Positions 45,892-56,756 of a DNA stretch of 64,000 nucleotides are shown in pieces. The stretch comes from Halobacillus alkaliphilus (GTDB taxonomy: Bacteria > Bacillota > Bacilli > Bacillales > Halobacillaceae). Made by a program: the position numbers and the translations under genes. Numbering within the stretch: position 1 is the first letter of the stretch; the number at the start of each line of letters is the position of its first letter. Location of the stretch: NCBI RefSeq assembly GCF_900113125.1, contig NZ_FOOG01000004.1, forward strand, positions 62,001 through 126,000, in the 5' to 3' direction. The notes under the pieces are model-generated. The model was not told where the DNA came from. It was given only the letters and a program-made list of their open reading frames with translations, and made no database searches.

Positions 45892-46686
45892 TTATACCTC
45901 ATAAATAGGAGTCGCCTGTTTCGGATCCGTATCATGAAGCTCAAGGTGAGAGCCAATATGGAATCCCCGTTCCTCCAGAATATTTCTCACGGACATCCGT
46001 GCCAGGTCCTTCATATTATTGTCCAGACTCAAGTGGGCCAGATAGATGCGCTGCGTGCGGTCCGTCAGGATATCAGTTAAGGCGAGAGCGCAATCTTCAT
46101 TAGAGACGTGACCGGAATCTCCTAATATACGTCGTTTTATATTCCACGGATATCGTCCCATGCGGAGCATACTTACGTCATGATTGGATTCAAAAATATA
46201 AGCGTCGGCATCTTCCACCGTTTTTTTGATTCTTTCAGATACATAGCCCAAATCCGTGACGAGGGCTACTTTTTTCCCGTCCTGATGAAAGGTAAAAAAC
46301 ATAGGATCCGCGGCATCGTGCGAGACTGCAAATGATTCTATATCAAGCTTGCCGAACGTTTTCGTTTCTTCCATATTAAAATGAAACTTCTGATCTAATG
46401 ACAATTTTCCAATATGCCCTTCCATGGCGTGCCACGTTTTTTCATTCGCATAGACAGGAAGATTATAACGTCTTGCCATAATTCCTAACCCTTTAATATG
46501 GTCGCTATGCTCATGCGTAACTAAAATTCTGGACAAGTCATTCGGATCAATATTCACTTGCTGCAATAAACTTTCGATACGCTTCCCACTTAATCCTGCA
46601 TCGACTAAAATCTTTTCTTCCCCAGATTCTATATAAAAAGCATTACCTGTACTGCCTGAAGCGAGTACACTCATACGTAAAGTCAT
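45892..46686 (-). CDS. walJ: MBL-fold hydrolase WalJ (YycJ)
   Basis: 264 aa, with the metallo-beta-lactamase motif TGNAFYIES at the N-terminus, [12 protein letters not shown] (HxHxDH) and later [10 protein letters not shown] and SNHDVSML. It is conserved in wal operons and is thought to coordinate cell division or DNA processing with wall metabolism. The ATG overlaps the walI stop by 4 bp. Confidence 0.94.
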   Translation of the reverse strand: MTLRMSVLASGSTGNAFYIESGEEKILVDAGLSGKRIESLLQQVNIDPNDLSRILVTHEHSDHIKGLGIMARRYNLPVYANEKTWHAMEGHIGKLSLDQKFHFNMEETKTFGKLDIESFAVSHDAADPMFFTFHQDGKKVALVTDLGYVSERIKKTVEDADAYIFESNHDVSMLRMGRYPWNIKRRILGDSGHVSNEDCALALTDILTDRTQRIYLAHLSLDNNMKDLARMSVRNILEERGFHIGSHLELHDTDPKQATPIYEV

Positions 46687-47669
46687 TCATTAGACACTCC
46701 ATTGTTTGTTTCTTCTGTTTCTTCTGTTTCCTCTGTTCCTTCAGCCTCTTCTGCCTCTTCATTCTTTTCATTATCCACCAGAGGGGATGACGTATTATTC
46801 ACACTTAAATTAAAGGAGCTGTTAATCTTCTCGATGAATGCTGACTCCTTCTCATCTATAACCGCACCCGTCATCGCATAGACAAACAGGTTCTTCTCTC
46901 CGTTTACCGTCACTTTCCACGTTGGGGCAAATACTTGCGGGCCATTCTCCTCGCCTGGTACTAAATAAAAGCTGTTATAATACCCCACTGACATACTGGT
47001 AACCTCATCTCCCGAGGCTAAATGATCTTCCTCCATTAATTTCTGGATGATCTTACGCGGCTGGATCAGCTGCGTCTCTTTAGAGCCAGAGCTTGGAGCT
47101 TGTTCTTCTCCATCCGAGAAAGATAACAAAGTAGCAATATAATTTGTTATTTTCCCGTCCTCAACCTGAAGCATTAAGAAGCCTGCGCTATTATAAAAAA
47201 TGGTATGATCATTTTTCTTCTGAAAAAACAGGATGACTCCTTCTTCTTTGTTCCAGTTCCAATATTCATACTGATTACCAAAAGGGACCACACTGTTCAC
47301 CTGATCCACTACATTATCTTCCGTAACTTCAACAGGTTCGTTGAGCTCGCTTTTTAAAACACTGTTATTCTGTACCGCAACCGTTTGCTCGTCTCCCTCT
47401 CTTAATTCCTGGATCTGTGAAAGAATCCCCTCTGAAAATTCACTACCTGAAGAAATGGTCTGAGGAACAGACGGCACTTCGGTTGGAACGTTATCCCAGG
47501 AGACAGTAATGTTGTTACTTTCAAGCTCCGCTTCAAAGTTCTCGGAGTTTTCTGTAGCAATCGGACCAAGCTCCGAGGCCTGCTGCTTTTCCATAAACTG
47601 ATTAAGGAGAAAGATATCCAGAACTAAAAAACTAAGGATAAATAATACTTTAATTTGTCCCCATTGCAT
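46683..47669 (-). CDS. walI: WalK regulatory membrane protein WalI (YycI)
   Basis: 328 aa. One N-terminal membrane helix ([20 protein letters not shown]) is followed by an extracellular domain ending in an acidic Glu/Thr-rich tail ([17 protein letters not shown]), which is unusually long and repeat-like. The family binds WalK with WalH. The position between walH and walJ fits. Confidence 0.92.
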   Translation of the reverse strand: MQWGQIKVLFILSFLVLDIFLLNQFMEKQQASELGPIATENSENFEAELESNNITVSWDNVPTEVPSVPQTISSGSEFSEGILSQIQELREGDEQTVAVQNNSVLKSELNEPVEVTEDNVVDQVNSVVPFGNQYEYWNWNKEEGVILFFQKKNDHTIFYNSAGFLMLQVEDGKITNYIATLLSFSDGEEQAPSSGSKETQLIQPRKIIQKLMEEDHLASGDEVTSMSVGYYNSFYLVPGEENGPQVFAPTWKVTVNGEKNLFVYAMTGAVIDEKESAFIEKINSSFNLSVNNTSSPLVDNEKNEEAEEAEGTEETEETEETNNGVSNE

Positions 47670-47686
47670 TTACACCCTTCTCCTTC

Positions 47687-49042
47687 CTAGGATACTTCTT
47701 CATTTTGGCTTAATTCTTCCATTTCCAGAGGGACCCAGCTTCCCGATAGTTTAACAAACCATCCAGGAAAAAGGGAATAAGCAAGGTTAGGACGCTGCTC
47801 TTTTAACTGATACCCAATCTTAACGTCTTCCACTTCATCTAAATTATATTTATCCGTGTTCGTTAAGAATTCCCTCACGTCTTCTCCGGAAGCGAGCTCG
47901 TCCGTGGACGTGTTGTCATAAGGATAACGTTCAAAACTGACAAGCGGTCGAATATATTCCTGGATCTCGCCTTGTTCGTATTTCATGGACATGATTTCTA
48001 CATTAGTTTCGCTTGATAGAATAGGCAGTCCATTGAAATGCATGCGGTATGTTGCCTTTTCCATGGTCGAAGAAATACTGTCCAAATAAAACGTGTTGGT
48101 CCAGCCCACGTGGTTATTCACATCATCGATGCTGCTTTTTAATAAATCATACTCAAGCAATGGACTTGGGTTAGCACGGTTAGGAATCATGTACTCATAT
48201 TTAAGTCTGGTTTCATTATCCAGAACATCCAATCGTCGGTCTGTCGTAGCAAGACGTCGATGACCATCAATCGATGAAGATGAAACCACGGCATTAGGTG
48301 GAAAAAGATCGTTTTGAATCGGAACCAATGGAATCGGAGTGGTCTGCAGCACTTCCTCTGGATAAGTCACACGACCTTCAGGAAGATAAATCGTACTTTC
48401 AATCTCAGAGTTCCCCAGAAGGGAGATTGAACCATCCAAAGCAATCTGCTCGATTAAGTCATTCTTGTCCTCCAGCTCATTAAATAATTGGCTTCCATAG
48501 TCTTCATCAATGGTAGCCCTGAGCTTAGCAGGCGCTACGTCGTCCGTCGAATCTACGGCCAGAACCTGATAAAAAGAGGAAGAATTATCTTCATGCCCAT
48601 GGATAAAAAACAACCTGTTAAATACTTGGGTCTCTGAAAGCTCTCCTGTACTTACAGTAAAGATATGTTGAAGCACTTTTAGAGGAAGCTTCTCGGAAAA
48701 AATAGCTTCCACCACATGACTATCCTCATCAAAACTGGGCTGTTCTGGAGTTTCGTCCACATTCGAAAGCTCCCATTGCTTCATTCTGTCGTACATTGCC
48801 GTTTTTTCTGCCGGATCTTCATAGGAATAGGAAGTCCCTAAATCGTGAAAAACGAACTGCTCCGGCTCCACTAGGCTGACTAAATCATTTTCTTCACCGT
48901 CTAATTGTGTGGTGTCAATTACTTCTTGTCCCTCTTCAACGACCTCACCGATTGGCTGATAGTTCCATAGAGCGACAGTTAATATTAGACTGAAAGCAAT
49001 CAATATAACTAAAATCACGGACTTCATTGTTTCCATGTTCAT
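47687..49042 (-). CDS. walH: WalK regulatory membrane protein WalH (YycH)
   Basis: 451 aa. One N-terminal transmembrane helix (VILVILIAFSLILTVALWNY) anchors an extracellular domain with YycH family features such as FHDLGTSYSYEDPAEKTAMY and GRVTYPEEVLQTTPIPLVPI. The start overlaps the walK stop as ATGA. With WalI it modulates WalK activity. Confidence 0.93.
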   Translation of the reverse strand: MNMETMKSVILVILIAFSLILTVALWNYQPIGEVVEEGQEVIDTTQLDGEENDLVSLVEPEQFVFHDLGTSYSYEDPAEKTAMYDRMKQWELSNVDETPEQPSFDEDSHVVEAIFSEKLPLKVLQHIFTVSTGELSETQVFNRLFFIHGHEDNSSSFYQVLAVDSTDDVAPAKLRATIDEDYGSQLFNELEDKNDLIEQIALDGSISLLGNSEIESTIYLPEGRVTYPEEVLQTTPIPLVPIQNDLFPPNAVVSSSSIDGHRRLATTDRRLDVLDNETRLKYEYMIPNRANPSPLLEYDLLKSSIDDVNNHVGWTNTFYLDSISSTMEKATYRMHFNGLPILSSETNVEIMSMKYEQGEIQEYIRPLVSFERYPYDNTSTDELASGEDVREFLTNTDKYNLDEVEDVKIGYQLKEQRPNLAYSLFPGWFVKLSGSWVPLEMEELSQNEEVS

Positions 49043-50868
49043 GAATTTCCCCTCCGCTTCTGACTCATTAACGGAAGTGTAAAGTGTACCGAGGTCCCTT
49101 TACCCTCTTTACTTTCTGCCCATATTTTACCGTGATGGGCTTCAATCATTTCCCGGGCAATAGCGAGGCCAAGACCGGTTCCGCCCATTTCTCTTGCTCG
49201 CGATTTATCTACCCGGTAAAACCGGTCAAAGATTTTATCTACTGTATCTGCCGGCATACCGATCCCTTCATCAGTCACACTCACACGAAGCTGCTTCCTG
49301 GTAGAATACGCATCAAAATGAATCGTGCCGCCTTCGGGTGAATATTTTACAGCGTTGGATATGACATTATCCAACACCTGTGTCAATTTATCTTTGTCCA
49401 TCCATACGTACATGTTTTTCTTAGGAAGGTTTCTATCAAACTCCATATTTTCATCTTTATTCATCTCAAATCGATCAATAATCTGATTAAAGAAGCCGAC
49501 AAATTCGACACGCTCTCTCATTAAGGTCGTTTCTTTATGATCCATCTTCGTTAGTTGCAGCAAATCATTGACTAAGCGAATCATACGATCGGTTTCATTT
49601 TGTGTGACATCTAAGAATCTAGGAGCAATATCAGGGTCCTGCCAGGCTCCATCGTTTAAGGCCTCAATGTAGCTCCGCATAGTTGTGAGCGGTGTGCGCA
49701 GTTCATGGGAAACATTAGACACGAATTCCCTGCGTTCCTGCTCTACCTTCTCCTGCTCTGTAACGTCACTAATTACCGAAATAAACCCGTCCATTTCTTC
49801 ATTCTCATCTTCTACAACTGAAAAATTAGCCTTGATCAGCAGGTGCTTATCTTCACTGCTGAGGTCAATAATCATCGATCCTGCTTCTTCGACTTCGGAA
49901 ATATCCTCCATCTGGTCGCCAAGATCGAAAACATCGATTAAAGACTGCCCCTGGACTTCTTCAATCGTCTGGCCGATCAGCTTAGAGGCTGGCGCATTCA
50001 TTAACACAATAGCTCCAAGACGGTCTGTAGCAATGACACCATCTGACATATTCGACAAAACAGAACTTAATTTCCGCCGTTCTCCTTCTGTTGTCGCCTG
50101 GGATAACTTAAGTTTATCGTTCAGGTCGTTAAACGTGAGACCGAGCTGGCCAATTTCATCATTACCTTTTACATCGACCTTTTGGGAGAAGTCGCCGGTA
50201 GCCATAATCTGAGCCTGCTCTTTCATTTCCGTTAAAGGCTTGGTAATGGTACGAGCCACCAGGATCCCAAGCAGGGCGGTGACCGTTATCGCAAGCAGGG
50301 TACCCTTGGCAAATATACTATTAATCGACTGCATTTGTTCATAGATGCCATTCATGCGGGCCTGATAGTGGAGAACCCCTACAATTTCCCCGGCTTCCGT
50401 TGTAATGGGTTTCTCTCCTACATACAAGTTTGTCCCATCCTGCCGTACGGTTCGCGGATCGGTCTCGCCGAGGATAAATACTTTAGTGATTCGGGCATCC
50501 GTCACTTTTTTTCCGATATTTGCGCTATCATCACTACCGCTGTCAAACGAGGCAATGATATTCGGACCTGTCTTTTCAATCACCTGTAATTTCTTGATAT
50601 CTGAACCATTAAATTCATTGATCAGACCCTCTACTTCTGCCTGTAAAGAGGGGTCACCCTCGCCTCGTTCTGCCTCAAAGGCATTTTGGAGACTATAGGT
50701 GAGTGAATTTAAGCGTCCTTCAATCGAATTAGTAAAGTTTTCCGTCAGATTATTTTCCAGCTTATCAACAAAATAGGCACCAATCACTTGGATGCCTAAT
50801 AGAAGAAGCAGAATATAAACGAGAATCAGCTTCAGTCTGACGGACTGAAAAAAACCTACTTTCTTCAT
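49039..50868 (-). CDS. walK: Sensor histidine kinase WalK (YycG)
   Basis: 609 aa from the ATG at 50868 (MKKVGFFQSVRLKLILVYIL). It has two membrane helices around an extracellular Cache-like domain, HAMP, a PAS domain (VIATDRLGAIVLMNAPAS), HisKA with SNVSHELRTPLTTMRSYIE and a HATPase_c domain (DNVISNAVKYSPEGG, EMGGTGLGLAIAREMIEAHH). It controls cell-wall metabolism through WalR. The 7-bp spacing to walR shows co-transcription. Confidence 0.97.
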   Translation of the reverse strand: MKKVGFFQSVRLKLILVYILLLLLGIQVIGAYFVDKLENNLTENFTNSIEGRLNSLTYSLQNAFEAERGEGDPSLQAEVEGLINEFNGSDIKKLQVIEKTGPNIIASFDSGSDDSANIGKKVTDARITKVFILGETDPRTVRQDGTNLYVGEKPITTEAGEIVGVLHYQARMNGIYEQMQSINSIFAKGTLLAITVTALLGILVARTITKPLTEMKEQAQIMATGDFSQKVDVKGNDEIGQLGLTFNDLNDKLKLSQATTEGERRKLSSVLSNMSDGVIATDRLGAIVLMNAPASKLIGQTIEEVQGQSLIDVFDLGDQMEDISEVEEAGSMIIDLSSEDKHLLIKANFSVVEDENEEMDGFISVISDVTEQEKVEQERREFVSNVSHELRTPLTTMRSYIEALNDGAWQDPDIAPRFLDVTQNETDRMIRLVNDLLQLTKMDHKETTLMRERVEFVGFFNQIIDRFEMNKDENMEFDRNLPKKNMYVWMDKDKLTQVLDNVISNAVKYSPEGGTIHFDAYSTRKQLRVSVTDEGIGMPADTVDKIFDRFYRVDKSRAREMGGTGLGLAIAREMIEAHHGKIWAESKEGKGTSVHFTLPLMSQKRRGNS

Positions 50869-50875
50869 CAAAACA

Positions 50876-51580
50876 CTACTCCTGCTCTGGATTTCTTAAA
50901 TAATAACCAACTCCGCGTCTGGTAACGATCCAGACGGGATTACTTGGATTTTCTTCGATCTTCTCACGCAGTCGACGCACAGTAACGTCTACGGTTCTTA
51001 CATCTCCATAATAGTCGTAGCCCCAGACGGTCTCCAGCAAATGCTCACGCGTCATGACCTGTCCGATATGACGGGCTAAGTAATGTAATAATTCAAATTC
51101 ACGGTGGGTCAATTCAATGTAAGAGCCATCCCGCGTCACTGTATAAGCATCTGGATGAATCGATAATCTTCCTATTGTTATGTCTTTAGGCTGCTGGGAG
51201 CTGTCTTCCGGCTCCTGCTGCTGACGCCGCAAATTAGCTTTTACTCTGGCAATCAGTTCGCGATTACTGAATGGTTTGGTCACGTAATCGTCTGCACCCA
51301 TTTCAAGTCCCAGGACTTTATCTATTTCAGCATCTTTGGCTGTCAGCATAATGATTGGCATATTATGATTCTTGCGCACTTCCCGGCAGACTTCGTTTCC
51401 GTCCTTATTCGGAAGCATAATATCTAATAAGATTAAATCCGGGTCTTCTTCGTCTGCTTTATGAATGGCTTCATCGCCATCATAAGCACACACGACCTCA
51501 TATCCTTCTTTTTCTAAATTAAATTTCAATATATCTGCAATTGGCTTTTCATCGTCTACAACTAAGATCTTCAGTGCCAT
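50876..51580 (-). CDS. walR: Response regulator WalR (YycF)
   Basis: 234 aa OmpR family. The receiver shows [39 protein letters not shown] (phospho-Asp) and IIMLTAKD, and the C-terminal winged helix includes [20 protein letters not shown] and [18 protein letters not shown]. It activates autolysin genes in response to WalK and is essential in relatives. It is the first gene of walRKHIJ-htrA. Confidence 0.97.
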   Translation of the reverse strand: MALKILVVDDEKPIADILKFNLEKEGYEVVCAYDGDEAIHKADEEDPDLILLDIMLPNKDGNEVCREVRKNHNMPIIMLTAKDAEIDKVLGLEMGADDYVTKPFSNRELIARVKANLRRQQQEPEDSSQQPKDITIGRLSIHPDAYTVTRDGSYIELTHREFELLHYLARHIGQVMTREHLLETVWGYDYYGDVRTVDVTVRRLREKIEENPSNPVWIVTRRGVGYYLRNPEQE

Positions 51581-51800
51581 ACACTGTCACATCCCTTTCC
51601 TCGACTTCTATACCATCTATTATTTTAACTTATTTATGGAAAAATGTCTTTTTCTAATAAAAAGTTATGAAAAATGTGTTCAGAAAAAATAATTTATTTC
51701 TACAGAAAAACCACTATGACCAGGATCCATAGCGGTTTCTAACTAAAATACTCTCTTAAAAATTCTTATTGGTTTTTCATAACACAATAGGGCCGGTTAC
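51581..51800. promoter_or_regulatory. Upstream region of walR
   Basis: AT-rich DNA with a hairpin AAACCACTATG / CATAGCGGTTT (51708-51738). It should contain the walR promoter; no unambiguous -35/-10 pair can be chosen by eye. Confidence 0.4.
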
Positions 51801-51921
51801 TGTAAGACTCAGTTTTCAGATATCTTGGGTCCGCCGCTAATAAAGAGAGGGGCTGGCTACGGAAACAACCCTCATCTCCATTTTAGTAAAGGACCCAATT
51901 ATCTCGAGACTGAGTCTTACA
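51801..51921. repeat. 121-nt imperfect inverted repeat
   Basis: Outer arms 51801-51832 and 51891-51921 are about 85% complementary, with GTAAGACTCAGT and TTGGGTCC blocks intact at each end. An inner GAGAGGG ... CCCTCATCTC pair makes a long structured stem. It lies 50 bp after the M23 peptidase stop and about 220 bp before walR. Possible roles are a terminator, a small RNA, or a relic of a mobile element. Confidence 0.75.
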
Positions 51922-51970
51922 CAAACGGGAGCTTTTCTTTAGCAACATCGCGCAAAATGTAACAGTGATA

Positions 51971-53281
51971 TTAGAAAAATGAAGCTGGATCCTCGAGTTT
52001 TCCATCTTTGTGAATTTCAAAATGCAAATGAACGCCCGTGGAATTTCCCGTGGTTCCCATAACACCTAGTTTGTTTCCTTTTCGGACGGTTTCTCCTACC
52101 TCCACATCAATCGAAGCAAGATGAGCATAAATCGTTTCATATCCGTTATTATGATCAACCACGACTTTATTGCCAAACCCACTCTGATACTCAGCCGTAA
52201 CGACTTCTCCGTTATCGGCAGCCTTAATTGTACGGTCATCCACCCCTGCAATATCAATCCCTTTATGATACCTTCCCCATCTTTCACCCACATGGCTCGT
52301 AATCATTCCTTCAACTGCGGGCCACGCGAAAGTACCTGTACCGCGAGAAGGGATGATTTTCGTTCCTTTAAGAATAACTTCTTCGACAGGTTCTTCCACC
52401 ACTTCTTCTTTTAAAGTTTCTCTCGTTTCCACGCTTCCATTCTTTTTGGTAATCAGGGTATGGATTTCTTTTCTTCCATCGCTGCCTTCTTTTTTCGTTT
52501 CTGTCTCACCTTTTAATAGATCGTTGGTTTCTACAATCTTTCGGGAGGACTCTATGGGTTTTTCCTGAACGTCTTTTTCTTTAACAACTACCTCGGTCAG
52601 GGGTTCAGATACTTTCCCCTCAACTGGTTTATTTCCTCCCAGGCTTTCACCGTTATCTTCCACTACAGTTCCATTTTTCACCTTTTGCACGGCTTGCGAG
52701 ACCGAAGAAATGCGAGAAGGGTGAACGTGCAAGCTCTCTCCTTTAATTTCATGACTGAGCTCCACCGATAAAATGCCAGATTCACCTTCTTCCTTCTCTA
52801 TTGGTTTACCTTTCGAATCTTTGAACTCTAATTGAGTAAGAGTTTCCTCTTCCACATATTTTTCTTTCAGCCGCTGTTTAACTTCCTCTATTTCCTCCTT
52901 GCCAGAAAGGTAAGCGACCTTTTGATCATCTATGTTTACTTGAACGGATTCAGCTGAAACGGAAATTGATTCCTCTAATTGTTCCAGCACTTTCGCTTTA
53001 TTGCTATCAGACGAAAGATTTTTCTCACGCTTAAAGGTAATATCTTCGTTCAGTTTAAGATCTTCTTCGCTATATGTGATTTCCGCTCTATGAACACGAT
53101 CTTCGATAAAGGACTGAATGTCTTCCTTTTTCTCTACGGTTCCGATGGATTCATCATCGACATATACTTGATAAACCGTATTTATATTCTTCTCTGCATA
53201 AGCTGTTCCTACAGTTAAGCTTAATACCAGCACTCCTGTAAAAGCGGCCTTTGTCATAACCGCTTTTCTATCTTTCTTCAT
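51971..53281 (-). CDS. Secreted G5-M23 peptidoglycan metallopeptidase
   Basis: 436 aa from the ATG at 53281 after GGGGGAAAGG. The signal peptide MTKAAFTGVLVLSLTVGTAYA precedes a repetitive basic/acidic linker; a G5 domain covers about 235-315 (EPLTEVVVKEKDVQEKPIE and following). The C-terminal M23 domain carries HKGID, GNKVVVDHNNGYETIYAH and VHLHFEI, with the zinc ligands of a LytM-type endopeptidase. It cleaves peptide cross-links in the wall, consistent with a place beside walRK. Confidence 0.9.
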   Translation of the reverse strand: MKKDRKAVMTKAAFTGVLVLSLTVGTAYAEKNINTVYQVYVDDESIGTVEKKEDIQSFIEDRVHRAEITYSEEDLKLNEDITFKREKNLSSDSNKAKVLEQLEESISVSAESVQVNIDDQKVAYLSGKEEIEEVKQRLKEKYVEEETLTQLEFKDSKGKPIEKEEGESGILSVELSHEIKGESLHVHPSRISSVSQAVQKVKNGTVVEDNGESLGGNKPVEGKVSEPLTEVVVKEKDVQEKPIESSRKIVETNDLLKGETETKKEGSDGRKEIHTLITKKNGSVETRETLKEEVVEEPVEEVILKGTKIIPSRGTGTFAWPAVEGMITSHVGERWGRYHKGIDIAGVDDRTIKAADNGEVVTAEYQSGFGNKVVVDHNNGYETIYAHLASIDVEVGETVRKGNKLGVMGTTGNSTGVHLHFEIHKDGKLEDPASFF

Positions 53282-53554
53282 TTCCTTTCCCCCTGTGAAT
53301 CTATTTATCTCTTTTATTATCATTATTATTAATATTTTCACTTAATAAACCTATCATATGAAAATTATTAATAAAATAGGGGAGGGGAAATGTAATATTC
53401 TTATCATATACTTACCAAAACCAGGCACAAATGCTAATATTTCCGCCTTCTGTATGCCCAAAAACATTATAAAATATACTAAAATTCCATTCTTTTCATT
53501 TAATTATATGAAAATATTAGTAACAGAAGAAAGAATTGAATAATTTCACTATAC
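53282..53554. other. AT-rich intergenic stretch
   Basis: No gene. A 61-codon plus frame (53358-53543) lacks a ribosome site that fits and any recognisable features. This region should hold the promoter for the M23 gene. Confidence 0.4.
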
Positions 53555-53586
53555 AAAAAAAGCCTGCGAGTTTATCGCAGACTTTT
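53555..53586 (-). terminator. Terminator of the tRNA-Asp/tRNA-Phe transcript
   Basis: Minus strand: AAAGTCTGCGA, loop TAAAC, TCGCAGGCTTTTTTT. Confidence 0.85.
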
Positions 53587-53594
53587 AAAGAGAG

Positions 53595-53667
<73 letters not shown>

Positions 53668-53864
53668 GTACTATAAAGTTTTCTTTTTGTCACTCCACAT
53701 AAGTGGGTTTCGACGTTTCCACCAGCCGTCAAGCCAGAGTGTTACTTATACCTTCGCAATGGGACGGATTTCGTCAAGTCCATGAAGTAAAAAAGCATTT
53801 ATTTGTCAAAAACTATTCACGTTTATTCGTTAAATTTCTAACTTTCAACGTGTTATAATAGCAA

Positions 53865-53941
53865 TGGCGGTCCGGACGGGACTCGAACCCGCGACCTCCT
53901 GCGTGACAGGCAGGCATTCTAACCAACTGAACTACCGGACC
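53865..53941 (-). tRNA. tRNA-Asp (GTC)
   Basis: Minus strand: acceptor GGTCCGG / CCGGACC, anticodon loop CTGTCAC with GTC, T-arm GGGTTCGAGTCCC, discriminator G and encoded CCA (53865-53867). It precedes tRNA-Phe by about 200 bp on the same strand. Confidence 0.96.
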
Positions 53942-54096
53942 ATGATGGCTTTCTTACTGCGACGTTTAACATCATATCATATGCATATATCAGGCGCAAT
54001 ACTATTTTTTCTTACCAGACGTATTTTGCTTTTCATATCACCTATGGGAACACACATATAATTTTATAAAACTACTTTATAGGAAGGAGGGATCCC

Positions 54097-54579
54097 TTGA
54101 AGAAAATTATACGCTCTATTTCTTTTGTACTTATAATTTTAATAATTGGACTGCTCGGCTACTTAAAAATGAACCCGCCCCTGACGCAGGGTTCAATTGG
54201 AACGACTAGCGACAAGTTATCGGTTATTGTCGCCCTCGGAAACAAAAATTTATTAGGGAACATCCATATTACCGATGTTTCGATCAATGCAAATGAAGCT
54301 CCCACAAAAGTACGCATGCAGGTCAGTAACTCTACTAAAGGTTTTATTATTACAGATACTTATCAGCCTTATGAAGAAGAATACGGAATGAAAGACTATG
54401 AGACGATTACACTCGAACCCAAAAGTGCTCCGATACCATTCTCCAAGCAGGCAAAAGCGGGTTCTGAACACCCTGACAGAATCTATGGTTTAAGCATCAC
54501 AGAAGATACCCCGATTGAACGTATTAATGTGACGTATCGCTACCTGGGAATTTCATTTGTAAAAACCATCAATGTGTAA
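54097..54579 (+). CDS. Hypothetical membrane-anchored protein, 160 aa
   Basis: TTG start 6 bp after GGAAGGAGG. An N-terminal membrane helix (SFVLIILIIGLLGYL) anchors an extracellular beta-rich domain with VRMQVSNSTKGFIITDTYQP and TPIERINVTYRYLGISF. No family is recognised. It lies between the tRNA genes and a convergent LOG gene, with its own terminator. Confidence 0.72.
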   Translation: MKKIIRSISFVLIILIIGLLGYLKMNPPLTQGSIGTTSDKLSVIVALGNKNLLGNIHITDVSINANEAPTKVRMQVSNSTKGFIITDTYQPYEEEYGMKDYETITLEPKSAPIPFSKQAKAGSEHPDRIYGLSITEDTPIERINVTYRYLGISFVKTINV

Positions 54580-54611
54580 AAAAAGACCAGCGCTGCCGCT
54601 GATCTTTTTTT
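54578..54611. terminator. Bidirectional terminator
   Basis: AAAAAGACCAGCG, loop CTGC, CGCTGATCTTTTTTT; the two flanking genes converge here. Confidence 0.85.
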
Positions 54612-55164
54612 ATTTATCAGTAGAATGATAGGTGTTCAGCTTGTCTAAAAGTTCATAGGGGTCAGAGGAATCTACAACGATGCTCCGATTGCTTTCAGGA
54701 ACAAACCCTGCCTCAATGGCATGCTCAATTAATCGTTTTACAGGGGTATAGTACTCTTCAATATTGAATAAAGCCACTGGCTTTTTGTGCAGTCCTATTT
54801 GAGCCCAGCTCACGGTCTCAAATAATTCCTCAAACGTTCCAAACCCGCCGGGGAGTGCGATATACCCGTCAGCAAGTTCACTCATCTTTGCTTTTCGTTC
54901 ATGCATCGTGTTCACTTCAATAAAGTCGCTTAGTTCCGTATGGACGATTTCACGGTCAAATAACTCCGTAGGCATGACTCCCGTGACTTTTCCTCCCAGC
55001 TGAAGTATGCTGTCGGCAAGTACACCCATTAAACCACTTTTAGCTCCACCGTATACCAGCTCAATATTTTTTTCAGCAAATGCTTTTCCGAGTTTTTTGG
55101 CTTCTTCCGTATAGGCTGGGTTGTGTCCGGCACTTGAGCCCGCAAATACACAGATTTGTTTCAC
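54610..55164 (-). CDS. LOG family protein (YvdD-like nucleoside 5'-monophosphate phosphoribohydrolase)
   Basis: 184 aa from a GTG at 55164 preceded by AAGGAGAG; the upstream ATG would add 25 non-conserved residues. It starts VKQICVFAGSSAGHNPAY and has GGAKSGLMGVLAD and LPGGFGTFEELFE (the PGGxGTxxE motif) of the family. Some members release cytokinin bases from nucleotides; in bacteria the usual substrate is unknown. The start codon lies within a perfect parS site, so ParB binding may affect this gene. Confidence 0.88.
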   Translation of the reverse strand: MKQICVFAGSSAGHNPAYTEEAKKLGKAFAEKNIELVYGGAKSGLMGVLADSILQLGGKVTGVMPTELFDREIVHTELSDFIEVNTMHERKAKMSELADGYIALPGGFGTFEELFETVSWAQIGLHKKPVALFNIEEYYTPVKRLIEHAIEAGFVPESNRSIVVDSSDPYELLDKLNTYHSTDK

Positions 55165-55172
55165 GTGAAACA
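55157..55172. other. parS: parS centromere site
   Basis: TGTTTCACGTGAAACA is a perfect 16-bp match to the Bacillus parS consensus for ParB/Spo0J binding. Its GTG is the start codon of the LOG gene. Confidence 0.93.
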
Positions 55173-55239
55173 CTCTCCTTCTCCTCATATCATAAGCAAA
55201 ACACGCCTGACTTAGACAAGCCAGGCGTTGAAACATCAT

Positions 55240-56559
<1,320 letters not shown>

Positions 56560-56610
56560 TTATTTCCACCGTCAGTTTACCAATGATATCCTTGCAAGTC
56601 AACGCAATTC

Positions 56611-56647
56611 CCGAACAATAAACCAAATAATCCATTTAATAGTTCGG
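56611..56647 (-). promoter_or_regulatory. PurR operator (two inverted PurBoxes) upstream of purA
   Basis: CCGAACAAT (56611-56619) and ATAGTTCGG (56639-56647) are inverted copies of the CGAAC PurBox core, spaced as in B. subtilis PurR targets. They lie about 85 bp upstream of the purA start. Confidence 0.75.
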
Positions 56648-56756
56648 TTATCACAAACCACATTTCATTATAAATGCTTACATTTACTTATAAAGATTGA
56701 AATATTACCATTCTTGACTTATGATGACTTATATAATGAAAGCAGGGAGGGAATCG

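Noticed and set aside
49685-50212. 175-codon plus frame opposite walK
   Set aside because: Antisense shadow of a clear histidine kinase gene.
53358-53543. 61-codon plus frame between the M23 gene and tRNA-Phe
   Set aside because: AT-rich chance frame with no conserved features; the region is better read as promoter sequence.
53864-54061. 65-codon frame reading TGLEPATSCVTGRHSN
   Set aside because: This is the usual false translation across an antisense tRNA (here tRNA-Asp).
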